DNA of 64,000 nucleotides from positions 1 to 64,000 of the forward strand of contig NZ_WMEA01000005.1 of assembly GCF_021735925.1 (NCBI RefSeq), written 5' to 3'. Below are positions 34,848-42,977 of this stretch, piece by piece. Every line of letters starts with the position of its first letter. Position 1 is the stretch's first letter. Both the position numbers and the translations under genes were made by a program. The DNA comes from Loktanella sp. M215 (GTDB taxonomy: Bacteria > Pseudomonadota > Alphaproteobacteria > Rhodobacterales > Rhodobacteraceae). The notes beneath the pieces were generated by a model. It was not told the DNA's origin and made no database searches. It worked only from the letters and a program-made list of their open reading frames with translations.

Positions 34848-35506
34848 CAAAGGATATCTTGTTCTACGCCCTCTCCGCACTCGCGATCTGGAGCGGTTGG
34901 CGGGTCTTTCGGGTCGATTCCATGATTCGCGCGACATTTGCGCTGATGGTGTCCTTTATCGCTGTAGGTGGCATCGCGCTGCTGATGTCGGCCGATTACA
35001 TTGGCGTCGCCACCGTGTTCATGATGGCGGTCGAGATGATGGTCATGGGCCTGTTCATGGTCATGTTCATGATGAACCCCGCTGGCCTGAACCCGATGCA
35101 GATGGTCCACCAGTATCGCTTCTCCATCGGGGCCGGGATCGCCGCCTTCGTCGGCCTGACCGTTGCGATCCTGACGACACCGCTGCCCGATAACCCGTTG
35201 CCGCCGGGCGGCGACACGCTGCGCGATCTCGGGTTCGAACTTCTCGGTAACTCCATGCTGATTTTTGAGACGGCGGGCGTGACCCTTCTGGCAACAATGG
35301 TCGGTGCCGTCGTGCTGTCGAGCGCGAGTGGACGCTTCGGCTCGGCCGGGCAAGGCTCCGTCCCGCCCGGCCTGACCGCAGGCGGTCCCCCGGCGGGTCG
35401 CAAGGCCGAAGACGGCAAGGGCCACGGTGGCCACGCCGGCCACGGCATGAGCATGCAGAAAAAGCCCGCGATGCAGGCCCATGACGATCACGGAAAGGGC
35501 CACTGA
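34844..35506 (+). CDS. nuoJ: NuoJ-like subunit with His/Met-rich C-terminal tail
   Basis: This 220-residue membrane protein has five helices. The conserved NuoJ block is DYIGVATVFMMAVEMMVMGL followed by FMVM. The last 29 residues, from GKGHGGHAGHGMSMQKKP to MQAHDDHGKGH, have six His and three Met and no counterpart in ordinary NuoJ. A second His/Met tail is on the NuoB/D-like protein of the same operon. This suggests copper or another soft metal binds the complex (inference). The next gene, nuoK, starts one base after its stop. Confidence 0.85.
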   Translation: MTKDILFYALSALAIWSGWRVFRVDSMIRATFALMVSFIAVGGIALLMSADYIGVATVFMMAVEMMVMGLFMVMFMMNPAGLNPMQMVHQYRFSIGAGIAAFVGLTVAILTTPLPDNPLPPGGDTLRDLGFELLGNSMLIFETAGVTLLATMVGAVVLSSASGRFGSAGQGSVPPGLTAGGPPAGRKAEDGKGHGGHAGHGMSMQKKPAMQAHDDHGKGH

Positions 35507-35507
35507 C

Positions 35508-35813
35508 ATGACCCTGACGGCCCTTCTGATTGTCGCCGCGGCATTGTTCGGCATTGGCCTGTTCGGCGCGCTGTCGCAGAAGTCCTTCGTCATGCTGATG
35601 ATGGGGCTGGAGCTGATGCTGAACGGGACCCTTCTGGCGACCGTCGGATTCTGGGCCTATAGCCTTGGCGGTTTGCCAAAGGGGCAGTTGCTGGCGATCC
35701 TGATCATGGCCGTGATGGCGGTCGAACTGGCCATCGGCTTTGCGCTGGTCGTGGCGGTCTATCGCAAGCGGCAGGCGGACGTCATCGAATCCATCAAGAC
35801 CTTGAAGAACTGA
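35508..35813 (+). CDS. nuoK: NuoK-like subunit
   Basis: The 101 residues have three helices. The two membrane glutamates needed for proton transfer in NuoK are kept: MLMMGLELMLNGTLL (Glu36 equivalent) and MAVMAVELAIGFALVVAVYR (Glu72 equivalent). The length is typical. ATG 35508 is preferred to an upstream start inside nuoJ. The gene overlaps nuoL by one base. The retained glutamates argue that this membrane arm still moves ions. Confidence 0.92.
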   Translation: MTLTALLIVAAALFGIGLFGALSQKSFVMLMMGLELMLNGTLLATVGFWAYSLGGLPKGQLLAILIMAVMAVELAIGFALVVAVYRKRQADVIESIKTLKN

Positions 35814-37720
35814 TGCTCTGGCTGATCCCCCTTTTTCCGATCGTCACCGGCGCTGTGATCGCAGCGATGGGCGACCGGTCGCGGCGCTGGCTGGGCACGG
35901 TTGCTGTCGTGGTCTTGGGCGCCACGCTGTGTCTGACGCTGCTGGCCGCCGCACAGGGCTGGACCGCGACACTGATCTGGAGCGATGCAATCCGTCTGTC
36001 CGCCGCACTCACGCCGCTGTCGGCCGCCATTGCGCTGATGGTGCCGACGGTGGCGCTCGCGGTGGTGTTTCATGCGACCCAGCACGAGGCCGCGCAGGGC
36101 ATCGGACGTCTGACCGGACTGATGATCCTGTTCACGGGCGGGATGCAGCTGGTCGTCGTCGCGGGCGATCTTTTGACGTTGTTGATCGGATGGGAATTGA
36201 TCGGTGCCTGTTCATGGGCGCTGATCGCGCACAAGTGGCGCGCCATCGAAAACCCTCGGTCTGGCCTTTACGCCTTTGTCGTCACCCGGTTTGGCGATCT
36301 GGGCCTTTTCGCCGCCGCGATGGCCCTGTTTGCAGGGACCAGATCGTTTGACTATGCCGGGATCGCGACGCTGTCAGGGCCATTGGCGTTCATTGTCGCC
36401 TACGGGATTTTGCTGTCCGCCGCATCGAAGGCAGGACAGGTGCCGTTCGCGCCCTGGCTGTTTCGCGCAATGGCAGGGCCAAGCTCTGTATCCGCCCTGC
36501 TGCACGCCGCAACGCTGGTGGCGGCCGGAGCCTACATCATCGCGCGCCTGCATCCATCCCTGTCGGTCGTCCCGGGGTGGCAGGCAACGACCATCGCGAT
36601 CGGCCTGACGACAGCATTGACAGGCGGCGTCACCGGCGTCCTGCAAAACCACGCCAAACGCCTTCTGGCGGCTTCGACCTCTGCCCAGTTGGGATTCATG
36701 TTTGTCGCTATCGGTGCGGGCTACCCCGGTGTGGCGGCGCTTCACCTGATCGTTCATGCGACCTTCAAGGCCCCGCTTTTCCTTGTCGCCGGCGCAGCTG
36801 GCGATGCGACAGGCAGTTACCGGCTGGACCGGATGCGGCTGGGGCGGATCATGCCGCTGATCGCCGGCCTTGCGGTGATCGCCGCGGCAGGTCTCGCGGG
36901 CCTGCCACTGACCGGCGGCGGCTGGAGCAAGGAAGAAATCGTCAAGGCCGCAGAGCACGCAGATTTCTGGCTCTCGGTCGGCGTCATGATCGGCGGTGCC
37001 CTCAGTGCCGCCTATGCGACCCGGTTCGTGCTGCTGGCGTTTGGCCGTCGCAGTGACGAGGACCGCGACATCGCGGCCCCCGGTTGGTCGGAAACCGCAG
37101 GTCTTGCCGGACTTGGCGCCCTGACGCTGGCGACCGGTCTGCTGTGGGTGTGGCCCCCGTCCGACACGCTGGCGGCAGCAACCGGATTCACCCTGCCCGA
37201 AGGCAGCACACTGGGCCTCGTCCTCTCGCTGATCTGCGTGGCTGTGGGGGTCGCCTCCGGCATCTACGTCGTGCGCCACAACCCCGCCCTTGGCCGCACC
37301 GGCGCTGCGGCGGCCGCGTCGGATTGGCTTGGCCTGCCGACGCTGATCACACGGGGCGTGGTGCTGCCGTTCGATGCGCTGGCACGCGCTGCCGCACGTT
37401 TGGACGACGACATACTCGATGCCGGACCCCGTCGCGTTGCCGCGCTGGCCCGACGCGGATCAAGGGCGATTGCCGCCACGGACAACCGGGTCGTCGACAA
37501 GGGCGTCCGCGCCACCGCCGCCTTTGGCGACTGGCTGGCCCGGATCGCCGACCGCTTCGGAGAAGCGCTGTCGGACGGCATACCCGAAGGCACGGCCGAT
37601 ATCACCGGCATGCTGGGGCGCGAGGCACGACGCCTGCAATCCGGCCTGTCACATCACTACTACGCCTACATCGTCTGCGGCATCTTTGCCGTCGTCGCCA
37701 TACTCGCTGCAGGAGCCTGA
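35813..37720 (+). CDS. nuoL: NuoL-like antiporter subunit
   Basis: The 635 residues contain the Proton_antipo_M core with the key charges kept: Glu in LIGWELIGACSWALIAHK and Lys in SAASKAGQVPFAPWLFRAMA, followed by GPSSVSALLHAATLVAAGAY. A second Lys is in LTGGGWSKEEIVKAA. About 14-16 membrane helices are predicted. The C-terminal part is less conserved (DNRVVDKGVRATAAFGDWLA), but a lateral-helix-like region is present. In complex I this subunit pumps one proton per cycle. Here no NADH arm is encoded, so the driving reaction is unknown. Confidence 0.92.
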   Translation: MLWLIPLFPIVTGAVIAAMGDRSRRWLGTVAVVVLGATLCLTLLAAAQGWTATLIWSDAIRLSAALTPLSAAIALMVPTVALAVVFHATQHEAAQGIGRLTGLMILFTGGMQLVVVAGDLLTLLIGWELIGACSWALIAHKWRAIENPRSGLYAFVVTRFGDLGLFAAAMALFAGTRSFDYAGIATLSGPLAFIVAYGILLSAASKAGQVPFAPWLFRAMAGPSSVSALLHAATLVAAGAYIIARLHPSLSVVPGWQATTIAIGLTTALTGGVTGVLQNHAKRLLAASTSAQLGFMFVAIGAGYPGVAALHLIVHATFKAPLFLVAGAAGDATGSYRLDRMRLGRIMPLIAGLAVIAAAGLAGLPLTGGGWSKEEIVKAAEHADFWLSVGVMIGGALSAAYATRFVLLAFGRRSDEDRDIAAPGWSETAGLAGLGALTLATGLLWVWPPSDTLAAATGFTLPEGSTLGLVLSLICVAVGVASGIYVVRHNPALGRTGAAAAASDWLGLPTLITRGVVLPFDALARAAARLDDDILDAGPRRVAALARRGSRAIAATDNRVVDKGVRATAAFGDWLARIADRFGEALSDGIPEGTADITGMLGREARRLQSGLSHHYYAYIVCGIFAVVAILAAGA

Positions 37721-37721
37721 C

Positions 37722-39210
37722 ATGCTGACACTCGCCATCCTGATCCCGATGCTGGGGGCACTGGCGCTGGTCCTTTCACCGGGCCTTGGACATGAAAAGG
37801 CCCGGTGGCTGTCCATCGGCGCATCGGTCCTGTCCTTTGCCTGCCTGATCATCGTTTGGGCGCTGTTCAGGACCGGAGAAGAGGCACCGGCATTTCAATC
37901 CGTGGCCGAGGTGCCGTGGATCCCGTCGCTGGGTGTCGCGTGGCGCGTGGGCGTGGACGGCATGTCGCTGGCCCTGTCACTGATGAGCGGCGTGCTGTTC
38001 ATTGCCTGCATTGCCTGGCCGATGGAAAACCCGGACCGGCCTATCGCTTATTACGCGTGGTTCCTGTTTCTGGAATCCGTGTCGCTGGGCCTGTTCCTCG
38101 TATTGGACCTTTTGCTGTTCTACGTCTTCTTCGATCTGAGCCTTGTCGGCATGTTCTTCCTCATCGGGCGATGGGGCCACAACGGCGCAGAGCGGGCAGC
38201 GTTGAAGTTCTTTATCTATACGCTGGCCGGATCGCTCGCGATCCTGCTGGCGATCATCGGGCTGGTCCTGTCTGTGGACCCGATCACGTTCGACATGCGC
38301 GCGCTGATCGCGGCGCAGCCACTGGCGGGCATGGACCTGCGCGGCGGGCTGATCCTGCTGGGCTTCATGGTGGGCTTTGCCGTCAAGACGCCATTGTTCC
38401 CGGTCCATACATGGTTGCCGCCGGCGCACGTCATGGCCCCCGGCCCGGTATCGGCGATCCTTGCAGGCGTGCTGCTGAAGATGGGCACCTACGGCATGGT
38501 ACGCATTCCGCTGCAGATGCTGCGCGAAAGCTTTGCCGCCTATGCCCTGCCCATCGCGCTGTTCGCGCTGGCCTCGATCCTGTGGGGGGGCCATCGTGGC
38601 ACTGGGGCAGACCAACTTGAAACGCCGCATCGCCTACACCTCGGTCAATCACATGGGCTATACCGTGCTGGGGATCGCCGCCGCCGGGGCCATGCTGGCC
38701 GGTGCAGAGAATGCGCGGTCCCTTGCCCTGACCGGTGCCGTGGTCGAAATGGTAGCCCATGGCCTGATTACCGGTGCCTTGTTTCTGATCGCAGGCGGGT
38801 TCTGGGCGCGCAGCCAGACCTACGATCTTGACGCCTTTGGCGGATTGGCGGGCGTTGCACCAAAACTGACCGTCGCCGCCGTCATTGCGGCCTTCGCCAG
38901 CCTTGGCCTGCCGGGACTGGCAGGTTTCGTGGCCGAGGTGCAGATCTTCGTCGGCGCCTTTGCCGTGTTCCCCGTGATCGCAGCCATCGGCCTTCTGGGT
39001 ATCCTGATCACGGCCGCGCTGTTCCTGCGGCTCTTGCAGCAGGTCTTTTTCGGCGATCTGCCGACCGCGCGGAAAGGCTTTCCCGACCTTAGCCGCCGCG
39101 AGGGGGCCGTCCTGTCGTTGCTGTTGTTCCTCGTCGTGCTGATCGGCATCTATCCGCGCTGGCTGCTGGATCTGATCGGCAGCGCAACCCGTGCGATCGT
39201 CGGAGGATAG
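37722..39210 (+). pseudogene. nuoM: NuoM-like antiporter subunit, single frameshift in G run
   Basis: This is an antiporter-like subunit of about 495 residues if one base is corrected. Frame one covers 37722-38595 and ends in ALFALASILWGG. Frame two continues IVALGQTNLKRRIAYTSVNH to 39210. The break is a G7 run at 38584-38590, where G6 reads SILWGAIVALG. Conserved features are the Lys in GFAVKTPLFPVHTWLPPAHV and GPVSAILAGVLLKMGTYG. The Glu of TM5 is replaced by Asp (YVFFDLSLVGMFFLIG). As every other gene of the operon is intact, a sequence error or a slippery phase-variable run are both possible. Confidence 0.85.
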
Positions 39211-39213
39211 GTG

Positions 39214-40629
39214 ATGCCAATCGGCGACTTGTCCCCAGAGATCGCGATCATCGTCGCCGCGGTGCTGGCCCTGCTGTTTGCGGCCTTTGCGCCTCGCAGG
39301 TGGCAGGCGGGTGCGGCCTTGATCGCTCTGGCAGGTATTCTTGTCGCCGCCACCCTGCTGGTGCAGCAAATTGGTGAGACGCGATTTACCTTTTCCGGCA
39401 CCTGGGCCATCGACGGGGCCAGCATCTGGGCGCGGCTGATGATCCTGTTCGCGACGGCGTTCTGCATCCTGCTGTCGCCCGGCTGGTTTCGCACGGACCC
39501 CCGCCACGGCGAATACTACACCATCCTGTTGCTGTCCGCTTTGGGTGCCATGGCCATGGCCGGGGCCGGCGATCTGCTGCAACTGGTGATCGCGGTGCTG
39601 CTGTCATCGGTCACCGGCTACACACTGGCCGCGTGGCACCGCGACTGGGCCCTGTCGGTCGAGGCGGGCATGAAATACTTTCTGATGGGGGCCTTGGCGA
39701 ACGCCTTGCTGGTGACGGGCGTCGCGCTGGTGCTGGGACTGCTGGGCGACAGTGGCTACACCGCACTCTCGGCGACCTTCGCGGCGGGTGTTACGCCATC
39801 GCCCCTGTTGTTCGTGGGCTTCGCCCTGACGCTCGTCGGCGTGGCCTTCAAATTGGGGGCCGTGCCTGCGCAGGCGTGGTTGCCCGATGTCGCCGAAGGC
39901 GCGCCGGTCCCATCCGCCGCCTTTCTGACCGTCGTGCCAAAGATCGGGGCCGCGATCGCAATGGCGCGGCTGGTGCAACTCGTCCCGCCCGACGCATTGG
40001 GACTGCGCCCTCTGCTCGCCGTCATGGCGGCTTTGACCATGACGGTCGGCAACCTCGCCGCACTCTGGCAAGACGACGTACGTCGCCTGATCGGCTGGTC
40101 CTCGGTCGCACAGGCCGGATATCTGCTGATGGCAGTCACGGTGCTGGGCCTCAGCCCCGACGCGCTGATGGCGGTGCTGGCCTTCGTCGCCAGCTACGCC
40201 ATCGGCAATCTGGCGGCCTTCGCCGTCGTGGCGCACCTGCGTGGGCGCACGGCGATCGCGGACTATGCCGGGTTGGCGCGGCGACAACCCATCGCGGCTG
40301 CAGCGCTTGTCCTGGCATTCCTGTCGCTGGTCGGTATCCCGCCGACCGTCGGATTTCTGGGCAAGCTGACGCTGTTTCTGACAACGATGCAGGGCGGCTA
40401 CCTGTGGTTGGCCTTGCTTGCCGCGGCGAATACCGCGGCGTCATTGTTCTATTATGCGCGCATCATGGGGACCATGTATTTTGGAACGCCGCCTGACACC
40501 GTAGAGGTTCTGGACCGTCTCAGCGGGGTCGCGATGTGGGCGGCTGCCATCGCGGTCCTGGGCGGTGCCGTTGTCGCACAATTCGCGTTCGCCGCCTTCC
40601 GCGTCAGCACCCTGTTGCCGATGTGGTAA
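39214..40629 (+). CDS. nuoN: NuoN-like antiporter subunit
   Basis: The 471 residues have about 14 helices of the Proton_antipo_M type. The conserved Lys pair is present in GVAFKLGAVPAQAWLPDVAE and FLTVVPKIGAAIAMARL. The usual TM5 Glu is not visible in LLQLVIAVLLSSVTGYTLAA, unlike normal NuoN. The C-terminus is FYYARIMGTMYFGTPPD. ATG 39214 has a better-spaced GGAGG than the adjacent GTG 39211. It is the last gene of the operon and runs convergent with the BigR-like gene. Confidence 0.88.
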   Translation: MPIGDLSPEIAIIVAAVLALLFAAFAPRRWQAGAALIALAGILVAATLLVQQIGETRFTFSGTWAIDGASIWARLMILFATAFCILLSPGWFRTDPRHGEYYTILLLSALGAMAMAGAGDLLQLVIAVLLSSVTGYTLAAWHRDWALSVEAGMKYFLMGALANALLVTGVALVLGLLGDSGYTALSATFAAGVTPSPLLFVGFALTLVGVAFKLGAVPAQAWLPDVAEGAPVPSAAFLTVVPKIGAAIAMARLVQLVPPDALGLRPLLAVMAALTMTVGNLAALWQDDVRRLIGWSSVAQAGYLLMAVTVLGLSPDALMAVLAFVASYAIGNLAAFAVVAHLRGRTAIADYAGLARRQPIAAAALVLAFLSLVGIPPTVGFLGKLTLFLTTMQGGYLWLALLAAANTAASLFYYARIMGTMYFGTPPDTVEVLDRLSGVAMWAAAIAVLGGAVVAQFAFAAFRVSTLLPMW

Positions 40630-40668
40630 GCTTGCGGTACCGGCTCGAGGCGACCGTGACCATTCCAC

Positions 40669-41007
40669 CTACTCTGGCTGGCAATAGATTTTGTACAGCG
40701 CTGCCATCATGTCCCGGACCTTAGGATCCGCGATGCGGTAGTGAATGGTCTGCCCGTCTCGGCGGGTCGCCACCAAATCAGCCTCTCGTAGTTTGGCCAA
40801 ATGCTGGCTGAGCGCGGACTGGCTCAGCTCCAGCCGGCCTAGCAATGCACCAACCGTCATTTCGCCATCCAGCAGATGACACAATACCATCAGCCGATTT
40901 GCGTTCGACATCATCGACAGATGAACGGCGACCTCTTGCGCACGGGCCTGCATGTCCGCCGGCGACAACGGATTTTCAGATCCATTAGGGTTGACTAAAT
41001 TAGACAT
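40669..41007 (-). CDS. bigR: BigR/SqrR-type ArsR repressor of sulfide genes
   Basis: This 112-residue winged-helix repressor has the recognition helix LSQSALSQHLAKLREADLVA and the wing RRDGQTIHYRIA. Two cysteines, in RLMVLCHLLDG and near the C-terminus in KIYCQPE, are placed as in BigR/SqrR, where they form a persulfide-sensing disulfide or tetrasulfide bridge. It is divergent from two YeeE/YedE genes and a persulfide dioxygenase gene, the known regulon. A dyad in the shared gap is the likely operator. It lacks the CxC metal site of ArsR-type metal sensors. Confidence 0.9.
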   Translation of the reverse strand: MSNLVNPNGSENPLSPADMQARAQEVAVHLSMMSNANRLMVLCHLLDGEMTVGALLGRLELSQSALSQHLAKLREADLVATRRDGQTIHYRIADPKVRDMMAALYKIYCQPE

Positions 41008-41014
41008 GACTTAC

Positions 41015-41027
41015 GTTAATTCTTAAC
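41015..41027. promoter_or_regulatory. Putative BigR operator dyad
   Basis: GTTAATTCTTAAC is an inverted repeat (GTTAA-TTC-TTAAC) in the 57-base gap between the repressor and the first YeeE/YedE gene. It overlaps the AT-rich stretch expected for the divergent promoters. The location fits a BigR/SqrR site; the exact box is inferred. Confidence 0.5.
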
Positions 41028-41064
41028 CTGCGATCATACAACGTCTATCGGAAAGGATGGCCTT

Positions 41065-41514
41065 ATGGAGCCTGTCGTTACCACCGCATTCACCCCTTGG
41101 CTATCTTTGCTAGGCGGCGTGCTGATTGGAATCAGCGCCGTCATGGTCATGGGGATGTTCGGCAAGATCGCGGGCATCACCGGTATTACAAAGGGTATTG
41201 TCGCTACCCTGCCCCTCGCTGGCGGACCCGACGACCGGGCATGGCGCATCGCGTTTCTGGCCGGCCTGATCCTGTCCCCGCTGCTGGTTGTCATGGCAAC
41301 AGGTTCCTATCCGAAGGCGACGATCCCCCCCAGCCTGATCGGCATGGCCGTTGCGGGTCTTCTGGTGGGCATCGGCACATCGCTTGGTTCGGGTTGTACA
41401 TCGGGTCACGGCGTCTGCGGGATCGCCCGTCTGTCACGCAGGTCTTTCGCGGCAGTAGCGTCGTTTCTGGCGACCGCCGTCACCACGACGACCGTGCTGC
41501 GGCACGTTTTCTAA
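41065..41514 (+). CDS. pmpA: YeeE/YedE half-transporter, first subunit (PmpA-like)
   Basis: The 149 residues form four helices of the YeeE/YedE sulfur-transport family. The conserved cysteine motif is GTSLGSGCTSGHGVCGIARL near residue 110, where Cys residues relay a sulfur species through the membrane. With the next gene it forms the two-part transporter found in bigR operons. It probably exports sulfite or imports thiosulfate or a similar sulfur compound; the direction is not settled. Confidence 0.88.
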   Translation: MEPVVTTAFTPWLSLLGGVLIGISAVMVMGMFGKIAGITGITKGIVATLPLAGGPDDRAWRIAFLAGLILSPLLVVMATGSYPKATIPPSLIGMAVAGLLVGIGTSLGSGCTSGHGVCGIARLSRRSFAAVASFLATAVTTTTVLRHVF

Positions 41515-41524
41515 GGGGATCAAC

Positions 41525-41965
41525 ATGCGTACATTCACTGGATTGATCGCTGGACTGATCTTTGGACTCGGGCTCATTATCTCGGGCATGGCGGATCCGG
41601 CCAAAGTCTTTAACTTTCTCGATATATTGGGGCCGTGGGACCCCAGCTTGGCCTTCGTCATGGGTGGCGCGTCGCTGACGGCGTTCATCGGCTACCGCCT
41701 GATCTGGAGCCGTGATGAACCAGTCATGAACAATGAATTCGATCTGCCTGGATCGCAGCAAATCGACGCACCTCTTTTGATTGGGTCGGCGGTGTTCGGC
41801 ATCGGCTGGGGCATTGGCGGCTTTTGCCCGGGTCCCGCGTGGACGGCGCTGTCTACGATGACTGGCAGTATCCTCCTGTTTCTACCTGCGATGGTTCTAG
41901 GAATCATCGTCGGTGGACGGGCAAAAAATCTCTCCATCTTCCAAGCGAAAGGATCAAAACGATGA
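41525..41965 (+). CDS. pmpB: YeeE/YedE half-transporter, second subunit (PmpB-like)
   Basis: The 146 residues form four helices with the family motifs IAGLIFGLGLIISGMADPAK at the N-terminus and GIGWGIGGFCPGPAWTALST near residue 95. The Cys in FCPGPA is the functional partner of the cysteines in the first subunit. It lies 10 bases after the first subunit and its stop overlaps the start of the persulfide dioxygenase gene. Confidence 0.88.
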   Translation: MRTFTGLIAGLIFGLGLIISGMADPAKVFNFLDILGPWDPSLAFVMGGASLTAFIGYRLIWSRDEPVMNNEFDLPGSQQIDAPLLIGSAVFGIGWGIGGFCPGPAWTALSTMTGSILLFLPAMVLGIIVGGRAKNLSIFQAKGSKR

Positions 41966-42876
41966 CATCTGAACTTGAACAGCGGGTCGTCAGGCATTCC
42001 CCTTCGACTGGCGCGGGCAGCCCTCACGTCTGGGGCATCTATGAACCCGACACTGGGTCGATCCAGTATATTTGTGCCGATCCGGCCACCTGGAAGGCCG
42101 CCCTGATCGACGTGGTCTGGAACTTCGATCCGGCGAGTTTCGCGACAAGCACGCAAAGCATCGATCAGGTGCTGAACCTGGTGAAAAAACATGGACTGAC
42201 CGTCGAACGCGTCCTCGATACCCATCCGCACGCGGATCACGTCATGGCCTCGGCCCACCTGAAGGCAAGAATAGGTGCCCCAAACGCCATCGGCGCGAAA
42301 GTGCGGGAGATCGCACAGCTCTGGCGGGACTACTATAACACGCCTGATGCCTTCGATCCCGAAGCGGATTTCGACGACCTGTTCGAGGATGGTGCTACCT
42401 TCGATGTAGGCGACCTGACCGTGCGAGTCATGCTTTCTCCAGGGCACACGTTGGGGTCGATCACCTATGTTTGCGGAGATGCGGCGTTCGTGCACGACAC
42501 CTTCATGCAGCCGGACAGCGGCACATCGCGGGCAGACTTTCCCGGCGGTAGCGCAGACGATCTGTGGCAGACGCTGCAGGCGATTCTTGACCTGCCCGGC
42601 AACACGCGGCTGTTCGTCGGTCACGATTACGGTGCCGACGGGCGTGACAGACCCGAATGGGAGGCGACGGTTGACGATCACAAAGCGCGCAACGTGCATG
42701 TCAAGGATGGCACCGCGAAGGCCGACTACATCAAGACCCGAACGGATCGCGACAAGACGCTGGCGCTACCAGACCGTATGTTGGCGGCCTTGCAGATCAA
42801 TCTGCGGGCGGGACGTCTGCCCGATGCCGAATCCGACGGCGGCCACTACCTGAAGATGCCCGTCGACAAGTTTTGA
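41962..42876 (+). CDS. blh: Persulfide dioxygenase (Blh/ETHE1-like metallo-hydrolase)
   Basis: The 304 residues form a metallo-beta-lactamase fold. The iron-binding motif is VLDTHPHADHVMASAHLKAR, with a second His in SPGHTLGSITYVCGD and later VHDTFMQPDSGTSRADFPGG and RLFVGHDYG. These match the persulfide dioxygenases of bigR operons, which oxidise glutathione persulfide to sulfite. It starts at ATG 41962, overlapping the transporter gene by four bases. Its presence in the copper island fits the need to manage sulfide, which forms copper sulfide complexes. Confidence 0.9.
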   Translation: MTSELEQRVVRHSPSTGAGSPHVWGIYEPDTGSIQYICADPATWKAALIDVVWNFDPASFATSTQSIDQVLNLVKKHGLTVERVLDTHPHADHVMASAHLKARIGAPNAIGAKVREIAQLWRDYYNTPDAFDPEADFDDLFEDGATFDVGDLTVRVMLSPGHTLGSITYVCGDAAFVHDTFMQPDSGTSRADFPGGSADDLWQTLQAILDLPGNTRLFVGHDYGADGRDRPEWEATVDDHKARNVHVKDGTAKADYIKTRTDRDKTLALPDRMLAALQINLRAGRLPDAESDGGHYLKMPVDKF

Positions 42877-42977
42877 CGACCGCCCTGCCACCGTCACCGG
42901 GACGACTGGCGGGATAGCGCCACATGCCGCTGGCCAGCGATCCCGCAAACAACTTGAGCAAAGAACGGAACATCGCC

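Noticed and set aside
38431..39582. A 383-codon open frame on the minus strand
   Set aside because: It is antisense to the nuoM-nuoN junction, with no domain and very Gln/Arg/Asp-biased content.
40669..41007. An arsenic or cadmium sensor of the ArsR type
   Set aside because: The CxC metal-binding motif is missing and the two cysteines fit BigR/SqrR. The neighbours are sulfur genes.
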